DNA of 27,101 nucleotides from the IMG/VR virus record IMGVR_UViG_3300030380_001076, positions 10,716 to 37,816 of that record. One strand, written 5' to 3'. The position numbers were made by a program, and so were the translations under genes. Shown here piece after piece: positions 16,661 to 24,360 of this stretch (positions within the stretch are counted from its first letter, which is position 1; every line of letters begins with the position of its first letter). The notes under the pieces were generated by a model that searched no databases, was not told the DNA's origin, and worked only from the letters and a program-made list of their open reading frames with translations. The DNA is from a virus.

Positions 16661-18351
16661 TCGCAGGACTTTAGACCAGTATCCGGGTCAATAAAGCAAG
16701 CCTCTGCTTTTGGCTCGTCTTCTTTTACCTCGTTCAAAATTCCATACCTTTTTCCAGCGGCACGGAAGGTAGTTATTCCTTTGCATCCTTGTTTCCACGC
16801 ATCGTAATACAGGTTCTTAAACTCATCATAGGTTACATTGTCACCTACATTACAGGTCTTAGAGACAGCACTATCGACAAACTGAGAGGCCAGAGCCAAA
16901 ACAGCTAGATGTTCTTTTGCTGAAATCTCGTTAGCAGTACGGCCTGATATACCCTGACGGTAAGCATAATCCTCTACACGCTGTACCTGATGCCCGTCAA
17001 ACTGTTGGATAGTGCGGTCATAGTAGAGGCTGAAGGGTGGCTCAATGCCACTCGACACGTTGTCAGCGGTAAGGCTGATAGTCCCGGTAGGTGCGATAGA
17101 TGTCAGGTGAGAGTTACGGATACCCTGTCGCTCAATCTTTTCCTGTACCCATGTCGGCAGTGTCTTGACAAACTTGCTCTGCATATAATGGTACTGGTCA
17201 TACAGAGGGAACGAACCCTTTTCTTCTGCAAGGTCAGCCGATGCTGAGTAGCAATGGTCACGAAGTGTTTCTAAGACAGTCTCAGTAAACTCCATGAACT
17301 GCTCAGAGGCGTATGGCAGACCACACATCTCACCAGCGTTAGCCAAGCCTGTGACACCAAGCCCCATCCTACGTTTGTTCTTTGCTTCAGTTTCCTGTTC
17401 TTGTAGTGGGTATGTTGTACGGTCAACAATGTTGTCCATCGCCCTGACAACCTGATAGATGTCATTGACGAACAGTCCGTAGTCAAACTTACCATCAAGC
17501 ACATACTTAGGTAGGTTGAAAGAACCAAGCAGACACGCACCGAATGGTGGCAGAGGTTGCTCACCACATGGGTTAGTGGCTTCGATTTTTTCACAGTAAT
17601 GTAGGTTGTTCATCTTGTTGATTGTATCGATAAACAAAACACCCGGCTCTGCCCAATCCCATGTGCTTCGCATCACCATGTCCCAGAGGTTCTCAGGGTC
17701 TACCTCTTTGTAGACTTCACCTTCAAACTCCAGAGGAAACGGAGTGCCATCTTCCAAGCACCGCATGAACTTGTCTGTCACACCAATGGAGATGTTGAAC
17801 CCTGTCAGCTTGTCGCTGTTGTTCTTAGCTGTGATAAACTCTTCGATGTCAGGATGGTCAATGCGGAGAACACCCATTTCTGCTCCACGCCTGTGACCAG
17901 ATGACGCAATGGTCTGGCACACAGCATCAAAAATACCCATGAAGCTGATAGCACCAGAGGCTTTGGAGTCGAGGGATTTAATGCGGTCACCCCGTGGGCG
18001 AAGGCGGCTGAAGTCGTAGCCGATACCACCACCACGCCGCATTGTTTCTGCGGCCTGTGTCGCCCGGTGCATGATAGAGTCCATGCTATCTTCGATAGTA
18101 CCAGAGACAAAACAGTTGAACGCTGTTGTTTGTCTCGCCGCACCCATAGCATTTTGCACTCTACCAGCCGGGAGAAACCTCATGTGGCGTAGAATGTCTT
18201 TGAATGTTTCAAAGTGTATGGGGTCATCCTTCAACGCCCCAGCAATACGGACAACCTTTGAGTAAAAATCTTCCCCTGTCTGTCTGTATTTAATAGCGTC
18301 AATTTCTTCAGAGATGGGAAGTGTCATCCCGTAGTGCTGGTTGGGTATCAT
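16657..18351 (-). CDS. nrdJ: Class II (adenosylcobalamin-dependent) ribonucleotide reductase
   Basis: A 564-residue enzyme that converts ribonucleotides to deoxyribonucleotides, using a radical from vitamin B12 coenzyme. The active-site triad is in ATNPCGEQPLPPFGACLLGS: N260, C262 and E264. The redox pair is C80 (in AFNCFVSG) and C273. C552 and C563 near the C-terminus are candidates for re-reducing it. Other family blocks are RRGGGIGYDFSRLRPRG, RRMGLGVTGLANAG and IAPTGTISL followed by SGIEPPF. No ATP-cone is visible and no small (NrdB) subunit is encoded nearby, which with the motifs indicates class II. The start overlaps the previous stop as ATGA. Marine podoviruses commonly place an RNR here. 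Dependence on host B12 is inferred. Confidence 0.93.
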   Translation of the reverse strand: MIPNQHYGMTLPISEEIDAIKYRQTGEDFYSKVVRIAGALKDDPIHFETFKDILRHMRFLPAGRVQNAMGAARQTTAFNCFVSGTIEDSMDSIMHRATQAAETMRRGGGIGYDFSRLRPRGDRIKSLDSKASGAISFMGIFDAVCQTIASSGHRRGAEMGVLRIDHPDIEEFITAKNNSDKLTGFNISIGVTDKFMRCLEDGTPFPLEFEGEVYKEVDPENLWDMVMRSTWDWAEPGVLFIDTINKMNNLHYCEKIEATNPCGEQPLPPFGACLLGSFNLPKYVLDGKFDYGLFVNDIYQVVRAMDNIVDRTTYPLQEQETEAKNKRRMGLGVTGLANAGEMCGLPYASEQFMEFTETVLETLRDHCYSASADLAEEKGSFPLYDQYHYMQSKFVKTLPTWVQEKIERQGIRNSHLTSIAPTGTISLTADNVSSGIEPPFSLYYDRTIQQFDGHQVQRVEDYAYRQGISGRTANEISAKEHLAVLALASQFVDSAVSKTCNVGDNVTYDEFKNLYYDAWKQGCKGITTFRAAGKRYGILNEVKEDEPKAEACFIDPDTGLKSCE

Positions 18352-18626
18352 TTATTCTGTTCCTCTTCTATTTGCTTTTGTAAATTAGCCATAGCTCTCC
18401 AAGCTACCTGTGCCCAATCTTCGTCAATCACATGACGCATCATGGCATCTAGTTCGTCACCTGATTTAGACCTGTCCCAATGCAATGTCTCAGGCGTTTG
18501 CCCGTGCTGGATGCCCCCCTTCAGGGATATTTTGGCAACAGCGGCCATTGCATCAGGAAAGTATTTGACGAACCCCGTATAGATGGGGATGGCTTTACGT
18601 TCCTCTGCGTTGGTTGGTAGTGTCAT
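18348..18626 (-). CDS. DUF5664 protein (dATP/dGTP diphosphohydrolase-like domain)
   Basis: A 92-residue protein with the family pattern IPIYTGFVKYFPDAMAAVA, then KGGIQHG, LHWDRSKSGDELDAMMRH and WRAMANLQKQ. The domain, earlier called DUF5664, is annotated as the N-terminal part of dATP/dGTP diphosphohydrolases and resembles all-alpha MazG-type folds, with conserved acidic and His residues as metal ligands. Here it stands alone and short, so catalysis is uncertain. I place the start at 18626 (MTLPTNAEER), which gives an ATGA overlap with the exonuclease stop and GGAG 6 bases upstream; an ATG four codons earlier is less good. The stop overlaps the RNR start as ATGA, so the pair is probably translationally coupled. 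Confidence 0.85.
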   Translation of the reverse strand: MTLPTNAEERKAIPIYTGFVKYFPDAMAAVAKISLKGGIQHGQTPETLHWDRSKSGDELDAMMRHVIDEDWAQVAWRAMANLQKQIEEEQNK

Positions 18627-19348
18627 GCAGGACTCCACATATTTGGTTGACCAAATTCAAAGTTGTAATCACTAACACGGAGAATACGAGCAAGCCGTGC
18701 TTGGACAAGAGCGTCTGCTTCGGTCTGCCCAGCCTTCTCAAAGGCTTTGACAACAGTTTCCCATGTAGGTGTCTTGAGTAGCTCTGTAGCTCTCTTGTCC
18801 CCCACACCACGCAAGCCGGGGTAGCCATCTGTAGAGTCACCCACTAGGGTCTGGTACAGGTGGTTATAGTCGGCCTCTTCCTGACTGATGTTAAGCATCT
18901 CACCTGAACGCCAGAGCAAGCCGGGGATGGTCTTTAGGTCTTTGTCTTCAGAGACAATCACCTTCTCACCAGCCAGCATATCTGCCGTAGCCATGATGCC
19001 CATCACATCGTCAGCTTCTAGCCTGTCCCAAGTCTCAGTCTTGTACTGGTCTTGAATCCATTCCTTGAGTGCTTTGTAACAGACAGGCTTGCGCTTACCT
19101 TTGCGGTTTGATTTGTAGTTGGAGTCGATGTCCTTACGGAAGTTATCCTTGTCGCTGAAGCAGAAGATAAAATCGTCTGCGGCTGTTTCCTCAACGAGAA
19201 TGTCAAGGTATTGTAGGATTAACTGTTGGGCTTCTTTTGCATCTGCCCACAATGACCACACATCGTCACCCCAATCAATCTCATGCTCGACTGTGCTTGA
19301 GTATTGATAGACAACAATGTCGCCATCTATTAGTAATGTTCTGTGCAT
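18623..19348 (-). CDS. 5'-3' exonuclease (T7 gp6-like, flap endonuclease family)
   Basis: A 241-residue nuclease; T7 gp6 has about 347. It would degrade host DNA to nucleotides and remove RNA primers. Acidic metal ligands follow the FEN/PIN pattern: D8 and D10 (LLIDGDIVVY), D66 (CFSDKDNFRKD), E111, D113 and D114 (RLEADDVMG), D135 and D137 (VSEDKDLKT), and D171 and D174 (LVGDSTDGYPG). A helix-hairpin-helix follows (GLRGVGDKRATELL, residues 178-191). The basic NYKSNRKGKRKP loop fits DNA contact. GAGG lies 6 bases before the ATG, just after the preceding stop. Confidence 0.93.
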   Translation of the reverse strand: MHRTLLIDGDIVVYQYSSTVEHEIDWGDDVWSLWADAKEAQQLILQYLDILVEETAADDFIFCFSDKDNFRKDIDSNYKSNRKGKRKPVCYKALKEWIQDQYKTETWDRLEADDVMGIMATADMLAGEKVIVSEDKDLKTIPGLLWRSGEMLNISQEEADYNHLYQTLVGDSTDGYPGLRGVGDKRATELLKTPTWETVVKAFEKAGQTEADALVQARLARILRVSDYNFEFGQPNMWSPA

Positions 19349-19349
19349 A

Positions 19350-19868
19350 TCATACCTCAGTGGATAGTTGACGGTAAAGTTTAAGAGTGTCTGTTGAGAA
19401 AAGCTTAGACAGATTAACTAAGAACATCTTAGATGCGTAGTTATCACCGCCTTTGACAACCTTGTGGTAGTCAAGTTTCTCGACAATCTTCTTGAGTGTT
19501 GGGACATCAAAGACCAGCGTACAGAAAACATCATCGTCTACTGCAAGCCTGTGAAACCAGTAATCTGATTCCGTTGCATTGATTCCAGAAGGCTTGCCGT
19601 AAGACTCAAACTCAATGGCAATGTTTCCTGTCTTAGTCCACATACCACGCTCAGTCTTCACTTCAATCTTCTTGTCTTGTAGCATCTCTATGATTTGGTC
19701 TTCGTGCATCTGCCCGTAGGCCAAGTCGATGTCAAACTTTTTACGGTCATCCTTAGTGGGTTTCAGCCCAGTTTCTACCGACTCTGTATTCTCCAGTGAG
19801 TTCACATCGAACTCCGAAGAAATGTCCTGCCCTACTGATACATTGAACTGCGAGTTTTCCGACTTCAT
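19350..19868 (-). CDS. Unknown protein, possibly a PD-(D/E)XK nuclease
   Basis: A 172-residue ORF between polymerase and exonuclease. Residues 44-105 look like a restriction-endonuclease fold: FDIDLAYGQMHEDQ, then KIEVKTERG with an E-x-K pair (E69, K71), then GNIAIEFESYGKPSGI and ESDYW. The motif is suggestive, not decisive. The first 39 residues are read out of frame from the last 116 bases of the DNA polymerase gene. An internal AAGGAAGG ribosome binding site 8 bases before the ATG supports that start. A later start at M53 (19712) has no good ribosome binding site. A repair, recombination or host-DNA degradation role would fit its neighbours. Confidence 0.7.
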   Translation of the reverse strand: MKSENSQFNVSVGQDISSEFDVNSLENTESVETGLKPTKDDRKKFDIDLAYGQMHEDQIIEMLQDKKIEVKTERGMWTKTGNIAIEFESYGKPSGINATESDYWFHRLAVDDDVFCTLVFDVPTLKKIVEKLDYHKVVKGGDNYASKMFLVNLSKLFSTDTLKLYRQLSTEV

Positions 19869-21498
19869 CAGCCATACCTTCCTTAACTTCTAGTTGGATT
19901 TCGTCATGTACCCATGCCACTTGCTGACATGAATCGGATAGACCAGCCTCTTTCAAGGCACGGTCAAATTCAATAATCCACTGCTTGCAAATCAATGCTC
20001 CTGCGGATTGTAATAAGGTGTTGAGTGCGGCATGAGGGGAGCGAACCTTGAGGTGTCGCCCATCTAACCCTATGAGATAGCCACGTTGTGATGCTGATTG
20101 CACCTGTTTGATTAGTTTATCTAAGGCAGGAAGTTTCTTTAGGAATCGGGCTTTGAGGACTGCACCTTCTTTTGCACCTTTGCCAACGATGCTCCCGATT
20201 TTTCCTGCCCCTGCTCCGTAGAGAAATCCATAGATGAAGGTCTTAGCTTGGTTACGGGTGGGCAACCCAGCCGCCTTCTGGTTCTCTGTGTGTATGTCGC
20301 CATTAACAACGGTATCCGCATATGCTCCCCCATCATACTTTGCAATGAAATGTGCTAGACAGCGTAGCTCAAGGCCACTTACATCCACGCCCACAAGCTT
20401 GTTGCCAGAAGCAACAGTGAACAACTCACGGCACTCTTTTCCATAGGGGACACCGATTGCCGGGACTTGCGCCACATTCGGAAATGCGTGTGTAGCTCTT
20501 CCAGTGACTGCGCCATTAGCATTGACTGAACCATGAATACGCCCATTTTTTTCTACCTTTATCCACGCTTGGTTACCATCGCCTAGTTGCCCCAGCCGCT
20601 TGATGAGCGTGTAGTATTCAACAAGCAACTTTGCTTCGGGGTACTGTAGGTGTGACAGAACTTCTTCGTCCACCTTGGGCTTACCATCGTTGGTAAACTC
20701 TGTGGGTTGCCAGCCTTTTAGTTTCTTCAGGCGGTCAGCCACATGGTCACGGCTACCGGGGTTGAACTCTACCTTCTTAACCTTGAATGTAGGGACACCC
20801 TTTTCGTAGCCAAACTTCTTGGAGTTTACCTTCGGAGTAAACGGCGTTTTAATCTCCCAATCAGGGAACGCTTTCTTGAGTTCCTCTTCAAGCTCATGCT
20901 TCCGGGTTGCGAGTTGAGCATAGAGAGAAGAAGCACCCTGTCTGTCAAAGGCAAATCCAGCAGTTTCTTGCCGGAAAATAATTTGTACAAGTTCATGCTC
21001 TAGCTCCATAGCCTGTTCACTATATTCCTTGGCAACAATCTTTTGCCAAAGCGTGTTGGTTACCTCGACATCCTGTATGCAGTATTCCCACATCTCCTGA
21101 TTGAACGCTTCCCAGCCACCTTGATAATCGTCTTTGTAGTTACCAATGCGGTGACCCCATGCCCGTAGGCTGTGTGAGCCGATGAGCTTGGAAGGAAAGT
21201 CAGTGCGTGTGAAGTCTGACTGCTTGATGTCTGCCCAGATGAGCCGGGTACAGACCAGCGTGTCACGAACCAGCCCCTTGGGTTGAAACGTGCCAAGCTT
21301 TTCCAATACAGGAATGTCGTACTTGATGATGTTGTGCCCTACAATAAGGTCAGCATCTTCTAACCTCTTAGCACCTTCAGGCCAGTTATCGGTGTAGCTG
21401 ATAATCTCGCCGGAGTCGATGTCCTTGAGGATGAGACAGTGTATGGTAGAGACATCATCAAGTAGTCCGTCAGTCTCTAAATCAAACACGTATCTCAT
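19753..21498 (-). CDS. DNA polymerase (family A, T7 gp5-like)
   Basis: A 581-residue replicative polymerase; T7 gp5 has 704. The N-terminal proofreading exonuclease keeps D6 and E8 (FDLETDG), D61 (GHNIIKYD) and D143 (YCIQDVEVT). The polymerase domain keeps motif A with D372 (VGVDVSGLELRCLAHF), motif B (RNQAKTFIYGFLYGAG) and motif C with H531, D532 and E533 (VAWVHDEIQLEV). The C-terminus (VGRNWAETH) matches T7. The segment equivalent to the T7 thioredoxin-binding insertion (about residues 214-246) is roughly half the T7 length. The start overlaps the MazG-like stop as ATGA. The last 116 bases are shared with the next gene in another frame. Confidence 0.96.
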   Translation of the reverse strand: MRYVFDLETDGLLDDVSTIHCLILKDIDSGEIISYTDNWPEGAKRLEDADLIVGHNIIKYDIPVLEKLGTFQPKGLVRDTLVCTRLIWADIKQSDFTRTDFPSKLIGSHSLRAWGHRIGNYKDDYQGGWEAFNQEMWEYCIQDVEVTNTLWQKIVAKEYSEQAMELEHELVQIIFRQETAGFAFDRQGASSLYAQLATRKHELEEELKKAFPDWEIKTPFTPKVNSKKFGYEKGVPTFKVKKVEFNPGSRDHVADRLKKLKGWQPTEFTNDGKPKVDEEVLSHLQYPEAKLLVEYYTLIKRLGQLGDGNQAWIKVEKNGRIHGSVNANGAVTGRATHAFPNVAQVPAIGVPYGKECRELFTVASGNKLVGVDVSGLELRCLAHFIAKYDGGAYADTVVNGDIHTENQKAAGLPTRNQAKTFIYGFLYGAGAGKIGSIVGKGAKEGAVLKARFLKKLPALDKLIKQVQSASQRGYLIGLDGRHLKVRSPHAALNTLLQSAGALICKQWIIEFDRALKEAGLSDSCQQVAWVHDEIQLEVKEGMADEVGKLAVQCISRAGHFFGVRCELTGEYRVGRNWAETH

Positions 21499-21911
21499 AG
21501 CAAACCTTTCATACTGGGTGGGCAGTAGTTCTCACCCTTGAGTACCTTGCCGCCAGCGTCAACCACAGGCTTGCCATCCACGAGCTTGCTCATGTTGGAG
21601 TGGTGAACACGGACAAAGGCTGGTTGGACAGGAAGACCGAAGGTAACAGCAAACCCTGACACCACATACATGATGTCACACAGTTCCTTCAGGATGTTCT
21701 CTTGGACTTCATCAGAAACTTTGGCATCCCAATCTAGTTGTTGCTTTGCTTTCTTAACTTCATCTTCTAGTTCTTTAACTTCCTCATTGATGAGCCGCAT
21801 CCGTAAATGCAAATCACCTTTTGAGTAAGGCACATCAATCGGTTGTCCCATTGCTTTCTGAAACTGAGACACCATCATTTCTCGTGTTACATCTTTCATG
21901 TTAGAACTCAT
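21495..21911 (-). CDS. MazG-like nucleoside triphosphate pyrophosphohydrolase
   Basis: A 138-residue all-alpha protein with the MazG/HisE-type metal-binding pattern: NEEVKELEDEVKKA at about 42-55 and ILKELCDIMYVVSGFAV at about 73-89. Such enzymes split (d)NTPs or related nucleotides to monophosphates; phage versions have been proposed to clean the dNTP pool or affect ppGpp, and the substrate here is unknown. The C-terminal region (RVHHSNMSKLVDG...GKVLKGENY) resembles phage versions of the family. Start at 21911 is supported by GAGG 6 bases upstream and overlaps the primase stop; an ATG four codons later has no comparable site. The stop overlaps the polymerase start. Confidence 0.9.
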   Translation of the reverse strand: MSSNMKDVTREMMVSQFQKAMGQPIDVPYSKGDLHLRMRLINEEVKELEDEVKKAKQQLDWDAKVSDEVQENILKELCDIMYVVSGFAVTFGLPVQPAFVRVHHSNMSKLVDGKPVVDAGGKVLKGENYCPPSMKGLL

Positions 21912-23544
21912 TCTCTACCTCTTCAAAATCTGGATTACACTCTTGCATCCGTCCCGTCAGTGGATTGTACTTAGCATGACAAGCCACCCCACACTCACCA
22001 CTAAAGCGGTTCTTCAACACACGGATAGTTGTGACGTTGGAGTCTTCACCCTGTTGGTTACGCTCAAGGCCAATCACCATGTCAGATAGCTGGGCGATAG
22101 CATGACTACCACGTAGCTGAGACAGGCTGGTCTGTGCGCCTTCTTCGTGGCCTCTGTTACCATCAGGCCGCTTTAGGTGTGACACCAGTATCAACCCTAC
22201 ACCTGTCTCTTGGACAAGGGTACGCAAGGCTGTCATGGCGTTGTCGATTAGTCGTCTTTCATCACCGTCCCCAAGACCAGAAACCACAATAGACAAGTGG
22301 TCAAGAATAACCCAATCGCACTCTTCTCCTTTAGCAAGAAACTTGATTCTAGCCAAGAGATTTTCGATAGCGGTGCTACCAAAAGCATCATAGAAATAAA
22401 CCCGGCCATTGCCGATGACAGCACCAAAAGCATCACGAAGCGCATCAGCTTCAACAGGCTCAAGACCCAGATGTAAAGGCTTGTCGAGGTGTAAACCCAT
22501 GAGGCCAAGAGCCGTTCTCTTAACGGTTTCTTCAAGCATGATGAAGCCAACTCGCTCTCCCTTTTTGATTAGGTCATAGCCAATCTCACGAACCAGTGCT
22601 GACTTACCAATGCCAGACCCGGCAGTGATGGTGGTTAGCTCTGACTTGCGAAGGCCATGCGTCTTGTCGTTGAGGCCAACGAAGGGGTAGTCCACAGAAT
22701 AGACAACCTCGTTGGTTGATATGGTTGACCACAGGTCAGAGCCATGAACGATACCGTCCGGCCTGAACGTCTTGGCTTCCCAGATGGCAGAGATAATCTC
22801 TTTCCCTCTATTTGCCATGAGCATTTCATTGGCATCTTTGAGGGGTAACTGTGCAATCTTTGCCTTACCCGGCGTAAGTACAGCGGCACAGGCTCTGGCG
22901 GCAGACTGCCCAGCGTCATCCATGTCGAACATGAACACCACTGTCTCAAAGCTCTCAAGCCATTCAAGAGATTTCTGTACGTCACGCTTCGCCCCCTGTG
23001 CCCCATTCTTGACGGACACGGTAGGCCATTTGTTTTGCTGTATCATGCTGACAGAAAGGCAGTCGAGTTCACCTTCGGTGACCACCACCATCTTACCACC
23101 GTCACGCCACAGCCATTGACCATACAGCCCGGTAGCATTACCAATCCAACTGAACGTCTTGTCAGGGTATCGGAGCTTCTGTGCTACAAGCTTCTGGTTG
23201 TGGTGATAGTTTGCTACCTGACAGGATTTACCGTTGTGTTTTGCAACACGGTAGTCAAACTTTTGACAGGTATCTTGGTTGATACCACGTTTTGAAAGGG
23301 CTTTGATTTGCCCTTTCGTGAATACACTTTCTTGGACTTCACTACCCTCGTCTTGTACTGAGGTGAAGCCAAACTCTTCGCCACTGGATTGGAACATTTC
23401 TTCTTCAGCTTTCTCATAATAACCACATCCGAAACAGTATCCATGCCCGTCAGAGTAGCGGCCTAGGTTGTCCCTAGAACCGCACTCTGGACATGGCTCG
23501 TGGCGAACACAGACTGACTCAGGCAGAGCCTCTGTATCCGTCAT
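21901..23544 (-). CDS. Primase-helicase (T7 gp4-like)
   Basis: A 547-residue bifunctional replisome protein, near the 566 of T7 gp4A. A four-Cys zinc finger (C18, C21, C37, C40) recognises priming sites. The TOPRIM primase core has E157 (VVVTEGELDCLS), D207 and D209 (FMFDMDDAGQ). The hexameric helicase domain has Walker A GSGIGKS (309-315), the catalytic Glu region MLEET near 339, Walker B with D415 (VILDHLSIV) and a C-terminal LKNRFSGECG arginine-finger-like block. The C-terminus (DFEEVENEF) is acidic and ends in Phe, as in T7 where the tail docks on the polymerase. GGAG lies 6 bases before the ATG; the start overlaps the amidase by 26 bases. Confidence 0.96.
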   Translation of the reverse strand: MTDTEALPESVCVRHEPCPECGSRDNLGRYSDGHGYCFGCGYYEKAEEEMFQSSGEEFGFTSVQDEGSEVQESVFTKGQIKALSKRGINQDTCQKFDYRVAKHNGKSCQVANYHHNQKLVAQKLRYPDKTFSWIGNATGLYGQWLWRDGGKMVVVTEGELDCLSVSMIQQNKWPTVSVKNGAQGAKRDVQKSLEWLESFETVVFMFDMDDAGQSAARACAAVLTPGKAKIAQLPLKDANEMLMANRGKEIISAIWEAKTFRPDGIVHGSDLWSTISTNEVVYSVDYPFVGLNDKTHGLRKSELTTITAGSGIGKSALVREIGYDLIKKGERVGFIMLEETVKRTALGLMGLHLDKPLHLGLEPVEADALRDAFGAVIGNGRVYFYDAFGSTAIENLLARIKFLAKGEECDWVILDHLSIVVSGLGDGDERRLIDNAMTALRTLVQETGVGLILVSHLKRPDGNRGHEEGAQTSLSQLRGSHAIAQLSDMVIGLERNQQGEDSNVTTIRVLKNRFSGECGVACHAKYNPLTGRMQECNPDFEEVENEF

Positions 23545-23941
23545 ACCATTCTCCTACATTAAAAGTTGGACAAGCTTTGGATGAGATGTCGTTGTGCCCG
23601 ATGACCTTTGCATCCGGGTACTTCTCTGCAAGGTCATCCACCAAGTTTTCCAACGCACTCCACTGGTCTGCGGTAAAGTTTGTCTCAGGCTCATTGTCCT
23701 CAGACAGACCACCTACCATGCAGATGCCAACAGAGATAGCGTTGTGGTTTTTGGCGTGTGCCCCAACCTCTTCCAGTTCACGGCCTGTCTCGACAGTACC
23801 GTCACGCTTGATAACAAAGTGGTAGCCTATTTTCAGCCAACCACGCTCCCGATGCCATCGGTCAATATCCGATGCACCGATGTCCATGCTGGGCTTTGTA
23901 GCCGCACAGTGGACAATTATTTCTTTCGTTTCTTTTCGCAT
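23519..23941 (-). CDS. N-acetylmuramoyl-L-alanine amidase (T7 lysozyme, gp3.5-like)
   Basis: A 140-residue zinc amidase and endolysin; T7 lysozyme has 151. Zinc ligands by comparison with T7 are H11 (IIVHCAATKP), H116 (VIGHNDIS) and C124 (SKACPTF); catalytic Y40 (GYHFVIKRDG) and K122 are also kept. In T7 the same protein binds and inhibits phage RNA polymerase, and the short N-terminus that does this in T7 is present but divergent. There is no signal peptide, so a holin (not seen here) would be needed for release. The ATG at 23941 has no clear ribosome binding site. A TTG at 23953 has AAGGAAG 7 bases upstream and would add four residues; either start is possible. It overlaps both neighbours. 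Confidence 0.94.
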   Translation of the reverse strand: MRKETKEIIVHCAATKPSMDIGASDIDRWHRERGWLKIGYHFVIKRDGTVETGRELEEVGAHAKNHNAISVGICMVGGLSEDNEPETNFTADQWSALENLVDDLAEKYPDAKVIGHNDISSKACPTFNVGEWYDGYRGSA

Positions 23942-24360
23942 TTTACTAAGCAAAGACTTGCTTCCTTCTGTTCAGGGGATAGCTCCTCGTTCAACCAGCT
24001 AGTCGGGATGGACTTGTCTGCATACTCAAAGCCGTAGCGACTGCACCACATCCCGTAGGTTGTTTTAGATTTACTCCCGATTTTTGTTTTAGAGTTTGAG
24101 AAGACAAACCTGATTACCAAGTCAGGGTTCTGTTCTTTGATTAGCTTATGCTTGGAACGGTCTGAACTTAGGAACTGTCCTTTTGTCTCAACGATGATGC
24201 CGTTGGGAAGAACAAAATCAGGTTTGTATTTAGAGTGGGGTTTGCGATATTGAACCCAGCCGGGTGGCTCGTAATGAAACTTGACACCAAGCTGGGTTAA
24301 TTCATCTGCAACCTTCTCTTCAAGACCGCTTCGGTAAATAGATTTTTTAGAAGTCTTCAT
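23917..24360 (-). CDS. Endonuclease I (Holliday-junction resolvase, T7 gp3-like)
   Basis: A 147-residue enzyme; T7 endonuclease I has 149. It cleaves branched DNA and contributes to host DNA breakdown. Catalytic residues by alignment with T7 are E14 (SGLEEKV), D48 (KPDFVLPNG), E58 and K60 (IVETKG). SSDRSKHKLIKEQ and RFVFSNSKTKI also match T7. The ATG at 24360 (MKTSKKSIYRSG) gives the family length and overlaps the SSB gene by 14 bases. The frame is open further upstream, but that part lies inside the SSB gene and does not resemble the family. The ribosome binding site is weak, suggesting translational coupling. Confidence 0.95.
   Translation of the reverse strand: MKTSKKSIYRSGLEEKVADELTQLGVKFHYEPPGWVQYRKPHSKYKPDFVLPNGIIVETKGQFLSSDRSKHKLIKEQNPDLVIRFVFSNSKTKIGSKSKTTYGMWCSRYGFEYADKSIPTSWLNEELSPEQKEASLCLVKCEKKRKK

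Noticed and set aside
16657-18351. Cobavirus (SIO1-like) origin because of the class II RNR
   Set aside because: As I recall, SIO1-type phages lack a phage RNA polymerase, whereas this window has one plus matching promoters; the T7-type assignment fits better.
18348-21911. Modified-base (2-aminoadenine) genome suggested by the DUF5664 and MazG-like proteins
   Set aside because: No PurZ-like adenylosuccinate synthetase or DatZ-like HD protein is in the window, and the polymerase is an ordinary T7 type; the two hydrolases alone are common in ordinary phages.
23594-24037. Plus-strand open frame of 147 residues opposite the amidase and endonuclease genes
   Set aside because: Both minus-strand genes there have complete catalytic motifs; the plus-strand product has no recognisable features and would overlap them entirely.
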